A DNA stretch of 13,529 nt, from assembly GCA_902773475.1 (NCBI GenBank), contig CACYEO010000100.1, forward strand, positions 1 through 13,529, given 5' to 3'. How positions within the stretch are numbered: the first letter of the stretch is position 1; the number at the start of each line of letters is the position of its first letter. The position numbers and the translations under genes are program-made. Of the stretch, positions 6,030 to 13,050 are shown one piece after another. The notes under the pieces were generated by a model, which was not told the origin of the DNA, made no database searches, and was given only the letters and a program-made list of their open reading frames with translations. The DNA comes from an uncultured bacterium. Lineage in GTDB: Bacteria > Verrucomicrobiota > Kiritimatiellia > RFP12 > UBA1067.

Positions 6030-8120
6030 TCACAGTTTCAGCCTTCCGAGCGGCTGGATGTTGATTTCGGAGCTGAGTTCCTGGAACGACAGCACCGGCA
6101 GTTCGTAATAGTCTTTTTCTATCATCTTCCTGAAGTAGCGGCGGATGTCCACGGAAACTATTATCACAGGCTTCTGCGGTATCTTCGCCAGATCGCCAAC
6201 CGTGCGCTTGACGACGGCGAGTATGGAGCGGACCGTCGCGGGATCCATGGCGAGGTAGCTGCCGCCGGAAGTCTGGCGGATGGACTTGCGTATCTTCTCT
6301 TCGAGCGACGGATCCAGGAGATACGCGGCCATGATGTTCTGCCCGCCGGAGAACTTGTAGGATATCCAGCGGCTGAGCGAGGAGCGCACGTATTCCACCA
6401 GAAGGACGGAATCCTTTTCCTTCTGTCCCCACTCTATGAGAGTCTGCGTGATGCGCTTGAGGTCGCGGATGCACACGCCCTCCTGGACGAGGCGCTGCAG
6501 AACGTCCGTGATCTTCTGGAGCGGCAGCACGCGCTGGACTTCGCGCACCAGTTCCGGCGCCTCTTTCTCCATGTGGTCGAAGAGGATTCTCGTTTCCTGG
6601 AGAGACAGGAACTCGTGCGCGTAGCGCCGCAGCACCCCGGAAAGATGGTAGGACAGCACGCCGCCGTTGTCGAGATGGCGTATGCCGTTCTCGTCGAGTT
6701 TCGGCACGTCCTCCTCCTTGACCCACGCGGTCTCGAACCCGGACAGGAACGGCTTGCCGCCCTCGAACGCGATTCCCGTGGCGGTGAGATTGTCCACGTC
6801 CTCCAAGGCGAACACGAATCCTTTGCGGAGGACGCCTTCCGACACGGGCACTTCGTTCACGAGCAGCCTGTACCGGCCTTCGGACATTGAAGGATTCAGA
6901 CTCAGGTTTATGCCGGGGAACGGAACGCCGAGATCGTGGTACAGCGCGCGGCGCACCTGGAGGATCTGGTCGTTGAGCGCATCGTAGGTGAACGCCCCGC
7001 GTATCTGGGCGTCGATATCCACCGTGAGCGGCGTGACCATCGAAAAATCGTCGCCGTCCTTCTTCTTCGGACGCGGCGCGCCGCCCTCGGAAGGCGCTGC
7101 GGCCGACAGCGGATCTTCGCCCTTCGCGGCGCGCGCGGCGGCGGCCTTGGCTTTCTGCATCAGGCTGTAGCCGACGGCGGCCACGGCGGCGGCGAGGCCG
7201 AATATCTGTATTTTCGGGAATCCCGGGATGAGTCCGATGCACACAAGCATGAGCGAGCCGAGGAGGATTGCCTTGGGCTGCGCGAAGAACTGGTCGAAAA
7301 TGTCCTGGCCGAGCGGTTTGTTGTCGATGTCGCCCACGCGCGTGACGATCACGCCTGACGTTATCGAAACAAGCAGCGCCGGGATCTGGGAGACGAGACC
7401 GTCGCCTATCGTCAGGATGGAATACACGTTCACGGCCTTGGCCACTTCCCAGTCCTTCTGGAACGCGCCGATGCAGATGCCGCCGATGATGTTGATGGAC
7501 GTCATTATCAGGCCGGCCACGGCGTCGCCCTTCACGAACTTCATGGCGCCGTCCATGGCGCCGTATAGCTGCGACTCCTGATTGAGTTCGTTGCGCCGCT
7601 TCTTCGCGGTATCCTGGTCGATGGCGCCGGCCCGGAGGTCCGCGTCGATGGACATCTGCTTGCCGGGCATCGCGTCGAGCGTGAAGCGCGCGGCGACTTC
7701 GGAGACGCGCTCCGCGCCTTTGGCTATCACCACGAACTGGACGATCGTGATGATAAGGAAGATCACGGCGCCCACCACGAAATTGCCGCCCACCACGAAA
7801 TTGCCGAACGTATAGATGATTTCGCCGGCGTCCGCCTTGAGAAGGATCAGACGGGTGGTCGTCACGTTCAAGGCCAGGCGGAAGAGCGTAGTGAAAAGCA
7901 GCATCGAAGGGAACGTGGAGAACGAGAGCGCGCGCGGCAGATAGAGCGACAGCATCAGCATCACCGTGGATATCATGATGTTCACGGCGATGAGGAGGTC
8001 GACCACAGGCGTGGGCAGCGGGACGATGAGAAGGCCGATGATGCACACCACGAGAACGGCAAGCACGAGGTCGCCGAACCGGCTGAACACATTCGAGAAA
8101 TTCTTCAGTTTCGAGAACAT
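6030..8120 (-). CDS. sctV: T3SS export gate SctV (FHIPEP family, YscV/LcrD)
   Basis: 696 residues, the usual length. SctV forms the nonameric export gate of the apparatus. The N-terminal membrane domain (about 1-330) contains the family blocks RLALNVTTTRLIL, FGNFVVGGNFVVG, KGAERVSEVAARFTLDAMPG and IGDGLVSQIPALL. The loop SIDADLRAG follows the 'DAMPGKQM' block. An Ala/Lys-rich linker (about 330-365) leads to the cytoplasmic ring domain (about 370-696), with LPLQKITDVLQRLVQEGVCI and a C-terminal PVLSFQEL region. The start ATG at 8120 is 14 bases after the YscX-like gene, with only a weak CGGA site, so coupling to that gene is likely. The chaperone-release cytoplasmic ring appears complete. Confidence 0.97.
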   Translation of the reverse strand: MFSKLKNFSNVFSRFGDLVLAVLVVCIIGLLIVPLPTPVVDLLIAVNIMISTVMLMLSLYLPRALSFSTFPSMLLFTTLFRLALNVTTTRLILLKADAGEIIYTFGNFVVGGNFVVGAVIFLIITIVQFVVIAKGAERVSEVAARFTLDAMPGKQMSIDADLRAGAIDQDTAKKRRNELNQESQLYGAMDGAMKFVKGDAVAGLIMTSINIIGGICIGAFQKDWEVAKAVNVYSILTIGDGLVSQIPALLVSITSGVIVTRVGDIDNKPLGQDIFDQFFAQPKAILLGSLMLVCIGLIPGFPKIQIFGLAAAVAAVGYSLMQKAKAAAARAAKGEDPLSAAAPSEGGAPRPKKKDGDDFSMVTPLTVDIDAQIRGAFTYDALNDQILQVRRALYHDLGVPFPGINLSLNPSMSEGRYRLLVNEVPVSEGVLRKGFVFALEDVDNLTATGIAFEGGKPFLSGFETAWVKEEDVPKLDENGIRHLDNGGVLSYHLSGVLRRYAHEFLSLQETRILFDHMEKEAPELVREVQRVLPLQKITDVLQRLVQEGVCIRDLKRITQTLIEWGQKEKDSVLLVEYVRSSLSRWISYKFSGGQNIMAAYLLDPSLEEKIRKSIRQTSGGSYLAMDPATVRSILAVVKRTVGDLAKIPQKPVIIVSVDIRRYFRKMIEKDYYELPVLSFQELSSEINIQPLGRLKL
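7771..7806 (-). repeat. Perfect 18-bp tandem duplication inside sctV
   Basis: Two head-to-tail copies of CCCACCACGAAATTGCCG (plus-strand sense) lie at 7771-7788 and 7789-7806. On the coding strand they encode NFVVGG-NFVVGA. The protein motif itself is common to the SctV family (FVVGGNxVVG), but exact DNA identity of both copies, including silent positions, is unusual. It is a possible slippage site: gain or loss of one unit keeps the frame. Confidence 0.85.
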
Positions 8121-8134
8121 CGCGTCGATTCCGT

Positions 8135-8521
8135 TCAGGTTTCCAGCAGCGCCAGACGGCAGCGCTCGAACAGTTCGGCGTCCGCCAGCAGCGTTTCAAG
8201 TTCGGCGGCCGCGCGGCCGGCGGCCTCTGTTCCGCGCCGCCGCAGCGCCGAAGCCGCGTCGCGCGCAGCGCGTCCGAATCCGGACGAAGTCCGCAGCGCG
8301 GCGGGGGAGGACGCGACGAGCGCGGCGAGCGTTTCGGCGCTCACGTTCTCCCCGGTCGGGAAAAGCGCGTCCACCGCGCGGGTGACGGTCGTCACGCCGG
8401 GCATGAGCGGCTTCTGCGACTGGCCGTCGACAGGCGAAGAGGCGATCTCCGCGAATTCCGCGTTTCCTATGCCGGTGTCGAAACGCAGCGGCTCGGTGGT
8501 GCGTGAAACGGTGAGTCCCAT
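8135..8521 (-). CDS. sctX: Probable YscX-like T3SS protein
   Basis: 128 residues, close to the roughly 120 of YscX. In Yersinia the order is yopN-tyeA-sycN-yscX-yscY-lcrD; this gene lies in the matching place between the SycN-like gene and sctV. From memory, YscX has a central L-Y-P-T segment and a Leu-rich C-terminal helix. Here DALFPTGE (51-58) and LETLLADAELFERCRLALL (108-126) fit that layout. The N-terminus (MGLTVSRTTEPLRFDTGIGN) is polar, as expected for a secreted early substrate. YscX is needed for export and works with YscY and the SctV cytoplasmic ring. No YscY gene is visible. Start ATG at 8521, sharing one base with the previous stop (TAATG). The family call is synteny plus weak motif; it could be an unrelated small substrate. 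Confidence 0.5.
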   Translation of the reverse strand: MGLTVSRTTEPLRFDTGIGNAEFAEIASSPVDGQSQKPLMPGVTTVTRAVDALFPTGENVSAETLAALVASSPAALRTSSGFGRAARDAASALRRRGTEAAGRAAAELETLLADAELFERCRLALLET

Positions 8522-8904
8522 TACTGCACGCCTCCGAATTCCATTGCCGCCGCGCGCAGCATTTCGAAGGCCTCGTTCACGGCGGGGAGCGTCGCCGCGC
8601 GTTCGGGGATCCGCACGGCGAAGACCGCCCTGCCGCTTTTCGCGAGATACCCGGTGCGGAGCGTCTGCCGGCGGCCGGGCGCGCGCCGGGCCATCGACAG
8701 CAGGCGCGACATGGAAGCCGCGTCCGCGCCGGAAGGGATCGTGACGGCCACTGCAAGCTCTCCGCGCGCGCTTTCGAAATGCAGCTCCATGCCGCTGTCG
8801 AAGCGCATCGCCGCCGCGCCGCGCGCGTTCAACGCCAGCCCGCGCAGCCCCGCCGCGCGTCCGAACTCCTCGAGAACGCTTTCTATCCACGCACCGGCGC
8901 TCAC
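8521..8904 (-). CDS. sycN: SycN-like (CesT-class) chaperone of the SctW gatekeeper
   Basis: 127 residues from a GTG at 8904-8902, which overlaps the sctW stop in a GTGA junction and has a strong GGAAGGAGG just upstream. A longer in-frame ATG at 9420 lies inside sctW and is rejected. The protein has the alpha-beta chaperone pattern: an N-terminal helix AWIESVLEEFGRAAGL (5-20), beta strands MELHFESARGELAVAVTI, LRTGYLAKSGRAVFAVRIP, and a C-terminal helix (106-123). It resembles Yersinia SycN closely in pattern: SWIE start, GWL/GYL near residue 85, then 'TLP-hxAFExL' at the end. SycN pairs with YscB to bind YopN. Its place next to sctW fits that role. Confidence 0.72.
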   Translation of the reverse strand: MSAGAWIESVLEEFGRAAGLRGLALNARGAAAMRFDSGMELHFESARGELAVAVTIPSGADAASMSRLLSMARRAPGRRQTLRTGYLAKSGRAVFAVRIPERAATLPAVNEAFEMLRAAAMEFGGVQ

Positions 8905-10079
8905 GACGCCTCCTTCCCGGCGGAATCGTCCCCGTACCTGTCTTCCTCCTCGATAAGCCCGTCGAGGTGCTCCTGCGCCGCGTCCACGAGCCGCGCGCGG
9001 TCGCCCTCGCGCGCGAACATGCGCGGCGAAAGCATTCTGAAAAGGCGCACGAGCTCGCGCGCGAAATCCATGCGCGCTAGGAGCTTTGACATTCCGCAGG
9101 CTCCTATGAAAGCCGCGATCTCCGACGATTCCACGTACTGGCGTTCGGTGAGATCCACGGTGCGGCCCGTCATCTGCGCGGCGTCCATGAGGCATTTCTC
9201 GGCGAACTGCGTCCCCATCCTCTCCCGCAGACCGTCGAACTTTTCGAGAACCGTCTGCAGAACCTGGACGCACTGGAGGTCGAGCGTGATGCGGCGCAGC
9301 TCCTCCGGCGACTGCGAAGGCGACGGAGACTGCAGATCCGCGCCGCAGCCCGCGAGCAGAAAGTCTATCGCGTTCTTGAGCCCCTCCGGTCCGCGCGCCG
9401 CCATCAGAGAGCGGAAGCACTGCTGCGGAGTGGTGAACCCGATCGTCTCGCTGCGGTAGAGATCGCGCAGGCTCTGCATTTCCTCCGGCGTGGACGCCCT
9501 CGCGTTCACCTCGGCGGCGAGATTCACGCCGGCGCGGACTTCCGCGCCCTTCTCCTGCATCAGGAGCGTCTTTGCGCGGCGCACGATGTCGGCGGCCGAT
9601 GTTTCACCCGAACCGAACGCCTGTTCGAGAATGTCGAGCATCGCGAACTGGTGCGAAGGGTCGGTGCTGCCGCGCGCGAGCTCTTTCAGCAGCTCGCGCG
9701 CGTCCATCGGCGCGCCGGACGAAATCGAATTGCGCAGATTGCGCGCCGCGCGCGACAGGAATTCGCGCCCCGGCATGTCCGGCATCATGGAGAGCCACGT
9801 CTCCACGGCGCGCACGAGCGAGGAGCGCGGCCCCTGCATTTCGCCCATCTTCCTTTCGGAAGCGCGCTTGAGGGCCTTTTCCTCGAACTGGAAAGAAAGC
9901 TCCTCCATCGAATCCTCGAGCTCCGCGAGCGGATCCGCTTCGAGCACGACGCCTTCGCCGAATATCTCTCCGCGCGCGGGAACGGCCGCCGGCGCCTCGG
10001 CGCGCGACATCGCTTCCATTACGCCCGCCATCGAAGAGGCGTAGGTCTGCCGCATCACGAGTGAAGGATCTATCGCCAT
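8901..10079 (-). CDS. sctW: T3SS gatekeeper SctW (YopN/CopN/HrpJ) with fused TyeA-like C-terminus
   Basis: 392 residues. SctW plugs or controls the export gate until host contact and sets the order of translocators and effectors. The N-terminus (1-50) is Ala/Met-rich and disordered, the expected secretion and chaperone-binding part. The HrpJ-type helical domain covers about 55-220 (MEELSFQFEEKALKRASE, then PSHQFAMLDILEQAF). A Ser/Pro linker at about 250-258 leads to a helical C-terminal domain (about 260-380, with FAEKCLMDAAQM and RELVRLFRMLSPRMF) that fits a TyeA-like partner fused to the gatekeeper, as in CopN, InvE and MxiC rather than the split YopN/TyeA pair. The start ATG at 10079 shares its A with the preceding TAA (TAATG) and has GGAAGGATGG upstream. 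The in-frame extension to 10670 lies wholly inside the AIM24 gene in another frame and is rejected. Confidence 0.85.
   Translation of the reverse strand: MAIDPSLVMRQTYASSMAGVMEAMSRAEAPAAVPARGEIFGEGVVLEADPLAELEDSMEELSFQFEEKALKRASERKMGEMQGPRSSLVRAVETWLSMMPDMPGREFLSRAARNLRNSISSGAPMDARELLKELARGSTDPSHQFAMLDILEQAFGSGETSAADIVRRAKTLLMQEKGAEVRAGVNLAAEVNARASTPEEMQSLRDLYRSETIGFTTPQQCFRSLMAARGPEGLKNAIDFLLAGCGADLQSPSPSQSPEELRRITLDLQCVQVLQTVLEKFDGLRERMGTQFAEKCLMDAAQMTGRTVDLTERQYVESSEIAAFIGACGMSKLLARMDFARELVRLFRMLSPRMFAREGDRARLVDAAQEHLDGLIEEEDRYGDDSAGKEAS
9671..9702 (-). repeat. 12-bp perfect inverted repeat inside sctW
   Basis: CGCGCGCGAGCT (9671-9682) and AGCTCGCGCGCG (9691-9702) enclose an 8-base loop. 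They encode the near-repeat RELLKELAR, residues about 126-136 of SctW. The stem would be very stable in mRNA. It may be only a by-product of two similar Ala-Arg-Glu-Leu codon strings. Confidence 0.6.
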
Positions 10080-10723
10080 TACATGGCCATCCTTCCTCTG
10101 TTGCCGGGCATCGTGCGCTCCCGGGGCGGCGAGCCTTCGATCCACACCGTGCAGGGTCCGTGGAACCTCATCAGCATTTCGCGCGGACTGCGCGGCAGAA
10201 TCATGTCGAGCAGCGTGAGTTTCGCGCAGAATCCGGACGGCGGCGCGCCTGTGTAGGCGACAAGCGCCTTGGGACGCACCGAAAGCGTCTCGCCGTCCTC
10301 CACGTTCACGCGCATCGTACGCCCGGCCGTGGCGACGACGACCCACGAACCTTCGTCCGTTCCGCTCTCGCCCGTCACTGCGAACGAAGTCACGGTCGCC
10401 GCGCCGGCGATGCTCAGCGGGACGAGCCTGACGTTTTTCGCCCCGGTGCGCGCCGACGCCGGCGCCACGAGAATCTTGGAGGAAACGGCGAAAACCGGCT
10501 CGGCGCAGGGAATGTAGGTGAGGAACGGACGCGCCGAATCGGAGAACAACGTCTTGCCGGTCGTCTCGAAAAGCGACAGCGCGGCGCGATCCGGCATAAG
10601 CCAGCCCTTGCGCCGCCTGCGGACGGCGGTTCCAAGGAAAGCCGCAGGCTGCGTGCGGCCTGCAAGCCACGCGCCGGCGCCCGTTTCGGCAAACCCGGAA
10701 TCTATTTTCACCAGAACAGCCAT
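10079..10723 (-). CDS. AIM24-family protein encoded inside the T3SS operon
   Basis: 214 residues, soluble, no signal peptide or membrane helix. The C-terminal half has the AIM24 (DUF124, TRAP-like beta fold) pattern: GRTMRVNVEDGETLSVRPKA (134-153), then LVAYTG, and MLMRFHGPCTVWIEGSPPRE (183-202), matching the family's 'GETLxVxPGALVAF' and 'LxLRFxGPGxVWxQ' blocks. An earlier stretch (ALSLFETTGKTLFSDSARPF, 48-67) may be a more diverged first repeat. AIM24 proteins have no firmly established bacterial function, and this is not a standard T3SS component. The start ATG at 10723 overlaps the end of sctC by 16 bases. A GTG at 10711 would give the usual 4-base GTGA overlap and remove only four residues. 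It ends in TAATG with sctW, so it is co-translated with core genes. Codon use matches its neighbours. It could be a regulator, scaffold or substrate. Confidence 0.7.
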   Translation of the reverse strand: MAVLVKIDSGFAETGAGAWLAGRTQPAAFLGTAVRRRRKGWLMPDRAALSLFETTGKTLFSDSARPFLTYIPCAEPVFAVSSKILVAPASARTGAKNVRLVPLSIAGAATVTSFAVTGESGTDEGSWVVVATAGRTMRVNVEDGETLSVRPKALVAYTGAPPSGFCAKLTLLDMILPRSPREMLMRFHGPCTVWIEGSPPRERTMPGNRGRMAM

Positions 10724-13032
10724 CCCGAAGAATCTTTTTCTTTCTGCGCGCCGTCGGCGCGCTCCCTGGCGGCCCGCGCCGCTTCTTCCATAAGACGGCG
10801 GTCGAGCGCTTCGCGCGCGGCGTCCAGTCCGGAGGCCGATATATCGGCCTCCGGGCGCGGCGCTCCGGAAGGCTGCGCCGGAGTGGTGATCACGTAGCGT
10901 TCGGCGTTGCGCGCGGCCTCTTCCAGGCGCGCTTCAAGAGCTTCCGTCTCGCGGCGGATGAGTTCGGGAGATGGCTGGGCGGAAAACGCGGCCTTCCCGC
11001 CGGCGGCTTTCTTCTCCGCCGCGGCTTTTTCGGCAGACTTCTTCTCCGCCGCCGCCTTTTCAGCGGCTTTTCTCTCTTCGGCCGCCTTCTTCTCCGCCGC
11101 CTTTTCGGCAGCCATCCTCTCTTCGGCCGCCTTCTCCTCCGCGGCCTTCTTCTCTTCCGCGGCTTTTTCGGCCGCCGCTTTCCTTTCAGCCTCGGCCCGC
11201 TCCGCCGCTTCAAGCTCTTCCTCGGCCTTGCGGCGCGCGGCGCGGCGGTCGTCGTCGCGCTTCTTCGCCGCCTCGACGAGCGCTTTCTTTTCTTCCTTGA
11301 ACTTGAGGTCGCGCTCTTCCTTGACCGCCGCGCGCTTCAACGCGCGGATTTCGCGTTCGCGGTCCAGCTCTTCGGCATCGTCCAGGACGGTCTCCATCTC
11401 GAGCGTGTCGCGCAGACGCCGCGCCTGCATGCGTACAAGAGCCTCGGAATCTATATCGACTATGTGCGGCGTGAGGATGAACATGCGCTGTACGGTCTCC
11501 TTGCGCGTGGAGGATCCGCCGAAGAGCCATCCTATGAAGGGAATGTCGCGCAGCCACGGAATGCCCCATCCGGCGTCTTCCTCGATGTCGCGCAGATAGC
11601 CCGCCAGAAGAATCGATTCGTCTTCGAAAACCGCAGCCTGGGTTATCAGCGAGCTGGAGCGCTTCATCGGCATCGCATCCACGGAGACCGATTCGAATCC
11701 GCCGTCGTCGAGCTGGAGCGACAGCCATATCTGATCCGTCCCGGCGGAACCCGGCGCCGCCACGATGCGCGGCTTTATGTTCAGTTTCGTTCCGGCGCTC
11801 ACTTCCTGGAGCGACGCGACTTCCGTACCCACTACGCGCGCATGGTAGCTTTGGGTGTCGGTAATCATCGCGGCGAGATTGTTCACGGTCAAAAGCGACG
11901 TGCGCGATATGGATCTCGCCTTGCCCTTCTCGCGGAGCGCGGTAAGGGACGCGGACACGTTCGCGTCCTTGCCGAGATACGTCAGCGCGCCCGCAAGGCC
12001 GCGCCCGCCGAGGCCGGCCGCGTCGAACAGGTTGCCGGCATTCTCCCCGATTGCTCCGGATGTGTGGCCGCGCCCGCCTTCGACCTTCAGCGCGAGCTGC
12101 CAGTCGAGCGCGTCCTTGCGCGACATTTCCACCACGGTAACGCCGATTTCCACGAGCTTGGCCGGCTTGTCGAGCTGGCGTATGACTTTTTCATACGTCG
12201 GCAGGCGCGAGACCACGTCGCGTACGACAACGGCGTTCAGCCGGTTGTCGGCGCGTATGACGGGCTTGAACGAAAACGCGGCGGCGAGTTCGGCTGAATC
12301 GGTCGTATTGGAGACGGAAGAGTCGCGAGTGCGGGCGCCGTCGGAAGACACGAGCTCTTCCAGCAGATGCGCTATGCCGCGCAGCGTGACGGAAGATTCC
12401 GGGCTTGACACGCTGAAGCTGACGTCGTCCGCCCACGTATGCACAAGCGGGAACACGCGGGTTTCCACTTCGTTCCACGTGCGCATTTCGCGCAGTTTGT
12501 CCGCCTTCGCGACGGTTTCGGCCACAATGGCGACGTAGCGCGGCGGACCGGATACCATGATAAGCCGCCCGTCGGAAGTAGTGCGTATCGGGAAGCGCTC
12601 GTCCTCCACGCCCAGATCGCGCAGCATGGAACGCACCTCGGGCGCGGCCATGTATTTCAGATCGATGAGCATGGCCGTGGTTTCGCCGGCGCCGTAGATG
12701 TAGAGAGCCGCGCCGTCGTAATACCACGCAAGATTGTGAACGGTCGCTATCTTGCGCAGGAAGTCGGCGGCGGGGACGTCCTTGAACTCCCCGGAAAACG
12801 CGCCTCCGACAGCGGGAGACATGACTATGGAAAGCCCCTGCGCCACCGCGAACGTGTCCAGCGCGGTTCTCAAGTCCATATCGCGCGCGGTGAGCGAATA
12901 CCGCGGCGTCTTCCACGGAATCTCAGCGAGCCGGCGCGCGACGGCGTCGCCTTTTCCCGTCTTCGGCGCGGCGGAAGCGCCGCAGGCGAAGAGCGCCAGC
13001 GCAGCCGCGATTGCCGTGATTGTCTTGAACAT
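10708..13032 (-). CDS. sctC: T3SS outer-membrane secretin SctC with long charged C-terminal extension
   Basis: 774 residues from the ATG at 13032; AAAGGCGG lies seven bases before it. An ATG at 13050, touching the previous TAG, would add six residues (MKGGLG) before the signal peptide. The signal peptide is MFKTITAIAAALALFACGASA; a cysteine in LFAC is not a good lipobox. N0 and N1 ring domains cover about 40-180 (SLTARDMDLRTALDTFA; RSMLRDLGV), and a further ring domain about 185-295 (ADNRLNAVVVRDV). The secretin barrel spans about 295-530, with VEIGVTVVEMSRKDALDW, TDTQSYHARVVGTEV and the signature IPWLRDIPFIGWLFG (491-505). After HIVDIDS the protein does not end: about 240 more residues follow, mainly an Ala/Glu/Lys/Arg-rich helix (about 535-685), then an Arg/Glu-rich helical tail ending SGWLFW. 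Secretins usually have only a short pilotin-binding tail here. A YscB-like chaperone gene precedes it. Confidence 0.94.
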   Translation of the reverse strand: MFKTITAIAAALALFACGASAAPKTGKGDAVARRLAEIPWKTPRYSLTARDMDLRTALDTFAVAQGLSIVMSPAVGGAFSGEFKDVPAADFLRKIATVHNLAWYYDGAALYIYGAGETTAMLIDLKYMAAPEVRSMLRDLGVEDERFPIRTTSDGRLIMVSGPPRYVAIVAETVAKADKLREMRTWNEVETRVFPLVHTWADDVSFSVSSPESSVTLRGIAHLLEELVSSDGARTRDSSVSNTTDSAELAAAFSFKPVIRADNRLNAVVVRDVVSRLPTYEKVIRQLDKPAKLVEIGVTVVEMSRKDALDWQLALKVEGGRGHTSGAIGENAGNLFDAAGLGGRGLAGALTYLGKDANVSASLTALREKGKARSISRTSLLTVNNLAAMITDTQSYHARVVGTEVASLQEVSAGTKLNIKPRIVAAPGSAGTDQIWLSLQLDDGGFESVSVDAMPMKRSSSLITQAAVFEDESILLAGYLRDIEEDAGWGIPWLRDIPFIGWLFGGSSTRKETVQRMFILTPHIVDIDSEALVRMQARRLRDTLEMETVLDDAEELDREREIRALKRAAVKEERDLKFKEEKKALVEAAKKRDDDRRAARRKAEEELEAAERAEAERKAAAEKAAEEKKAAEEKAAEERMAAEKAAEKKAAEERKAAEKAAAEKKSAEKAAAEKKAAGGKAAFSAQPSPELIRRETEALEARLEEAARNAERYVITTPAQPSGAPRPEADISASGLDAAREALDRRLMEEAARAARERADGAQKEKDSSGWLFW
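10829..10854. repeat. Perfect 26-bp palindrome inside the 3' part of sctC
   Basis: The 13 bases CCGGAGGCCGATA (10829-10841) are followed without gap by their exact reverse complement (10842-10854). On the coding strand this gives P-E-A-D-I-S-A-S-G in the secretin tail, about 120 bases before its stop. As RNA it would fold to an 11-bp GC-rich stem with a UAUA loop. A second, imperfect stem (CTCCGG 10863-10868 with CCGGAG 10878-10883) sits beside it. It could be a mid-operon attenuator or processing site, a protein-binding site, or a small inserted palindromic element. Confidence 0.85.
11003..11212 (-). repeat. Degenerate Ala/Glu/Lys codon repeat in sctC
   Basis: About 210 bases of imperfect repeats of GCC/GCG-GAA/GAG-AAG codons encode units such as AAEKK, AAEEK, AAEER and AAAEKK. 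The DNA repeats (variants of TTCTTCTCCGCCGCCTTTTC on the plus strand) are irregular in length, 12 to 24 bases. Such a run makes a long TolA-like charged single helix or coiled coil, and is prone to length change by slippage in multiples of three. Confidence 0.8.
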
Positions 13033-13050
13033 TCCCAGTCCGCCTTTCAT

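Noticed and set aside
5304..6890. 528-codon plus-strand open frame across sctD and sctV
   Set aside because: It lies opposite two well-supported genes, with low-complexity Ser/Pro/Arg content and no motif or ribosome site. High GC explains the long frame.
5977..8199. 740-codon minus-strand open frame overlapping sctV in another frame
   Set aside because: Arg/His/Pro-rich shadow; the sctV frame holds all FHIPEP family blocks.
8905..9420. Long N-terminal extension of the SycN-like frame to 9420
   Set aside because: It runs inside sctW in a different frame; the GTG at 8904 with GGAAGGAGG upstream and a SycN-like start (AWIE) is better.
8901..10670. Long N-terminal extension of the SctW frame back to 10670
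   Set aside because: The extra 197 residues are Arg/His-rich and overlap the AIM24 gene fully; the ATG at 10079 has a good ribosome site and a TAATG junction.
11003..11212. Possible CRISPR-like or satellite repeat
   Set aside because: Units are degenerate, unequal, without spacers, and in frame as Ala/Glu/Lys codons of sctC.
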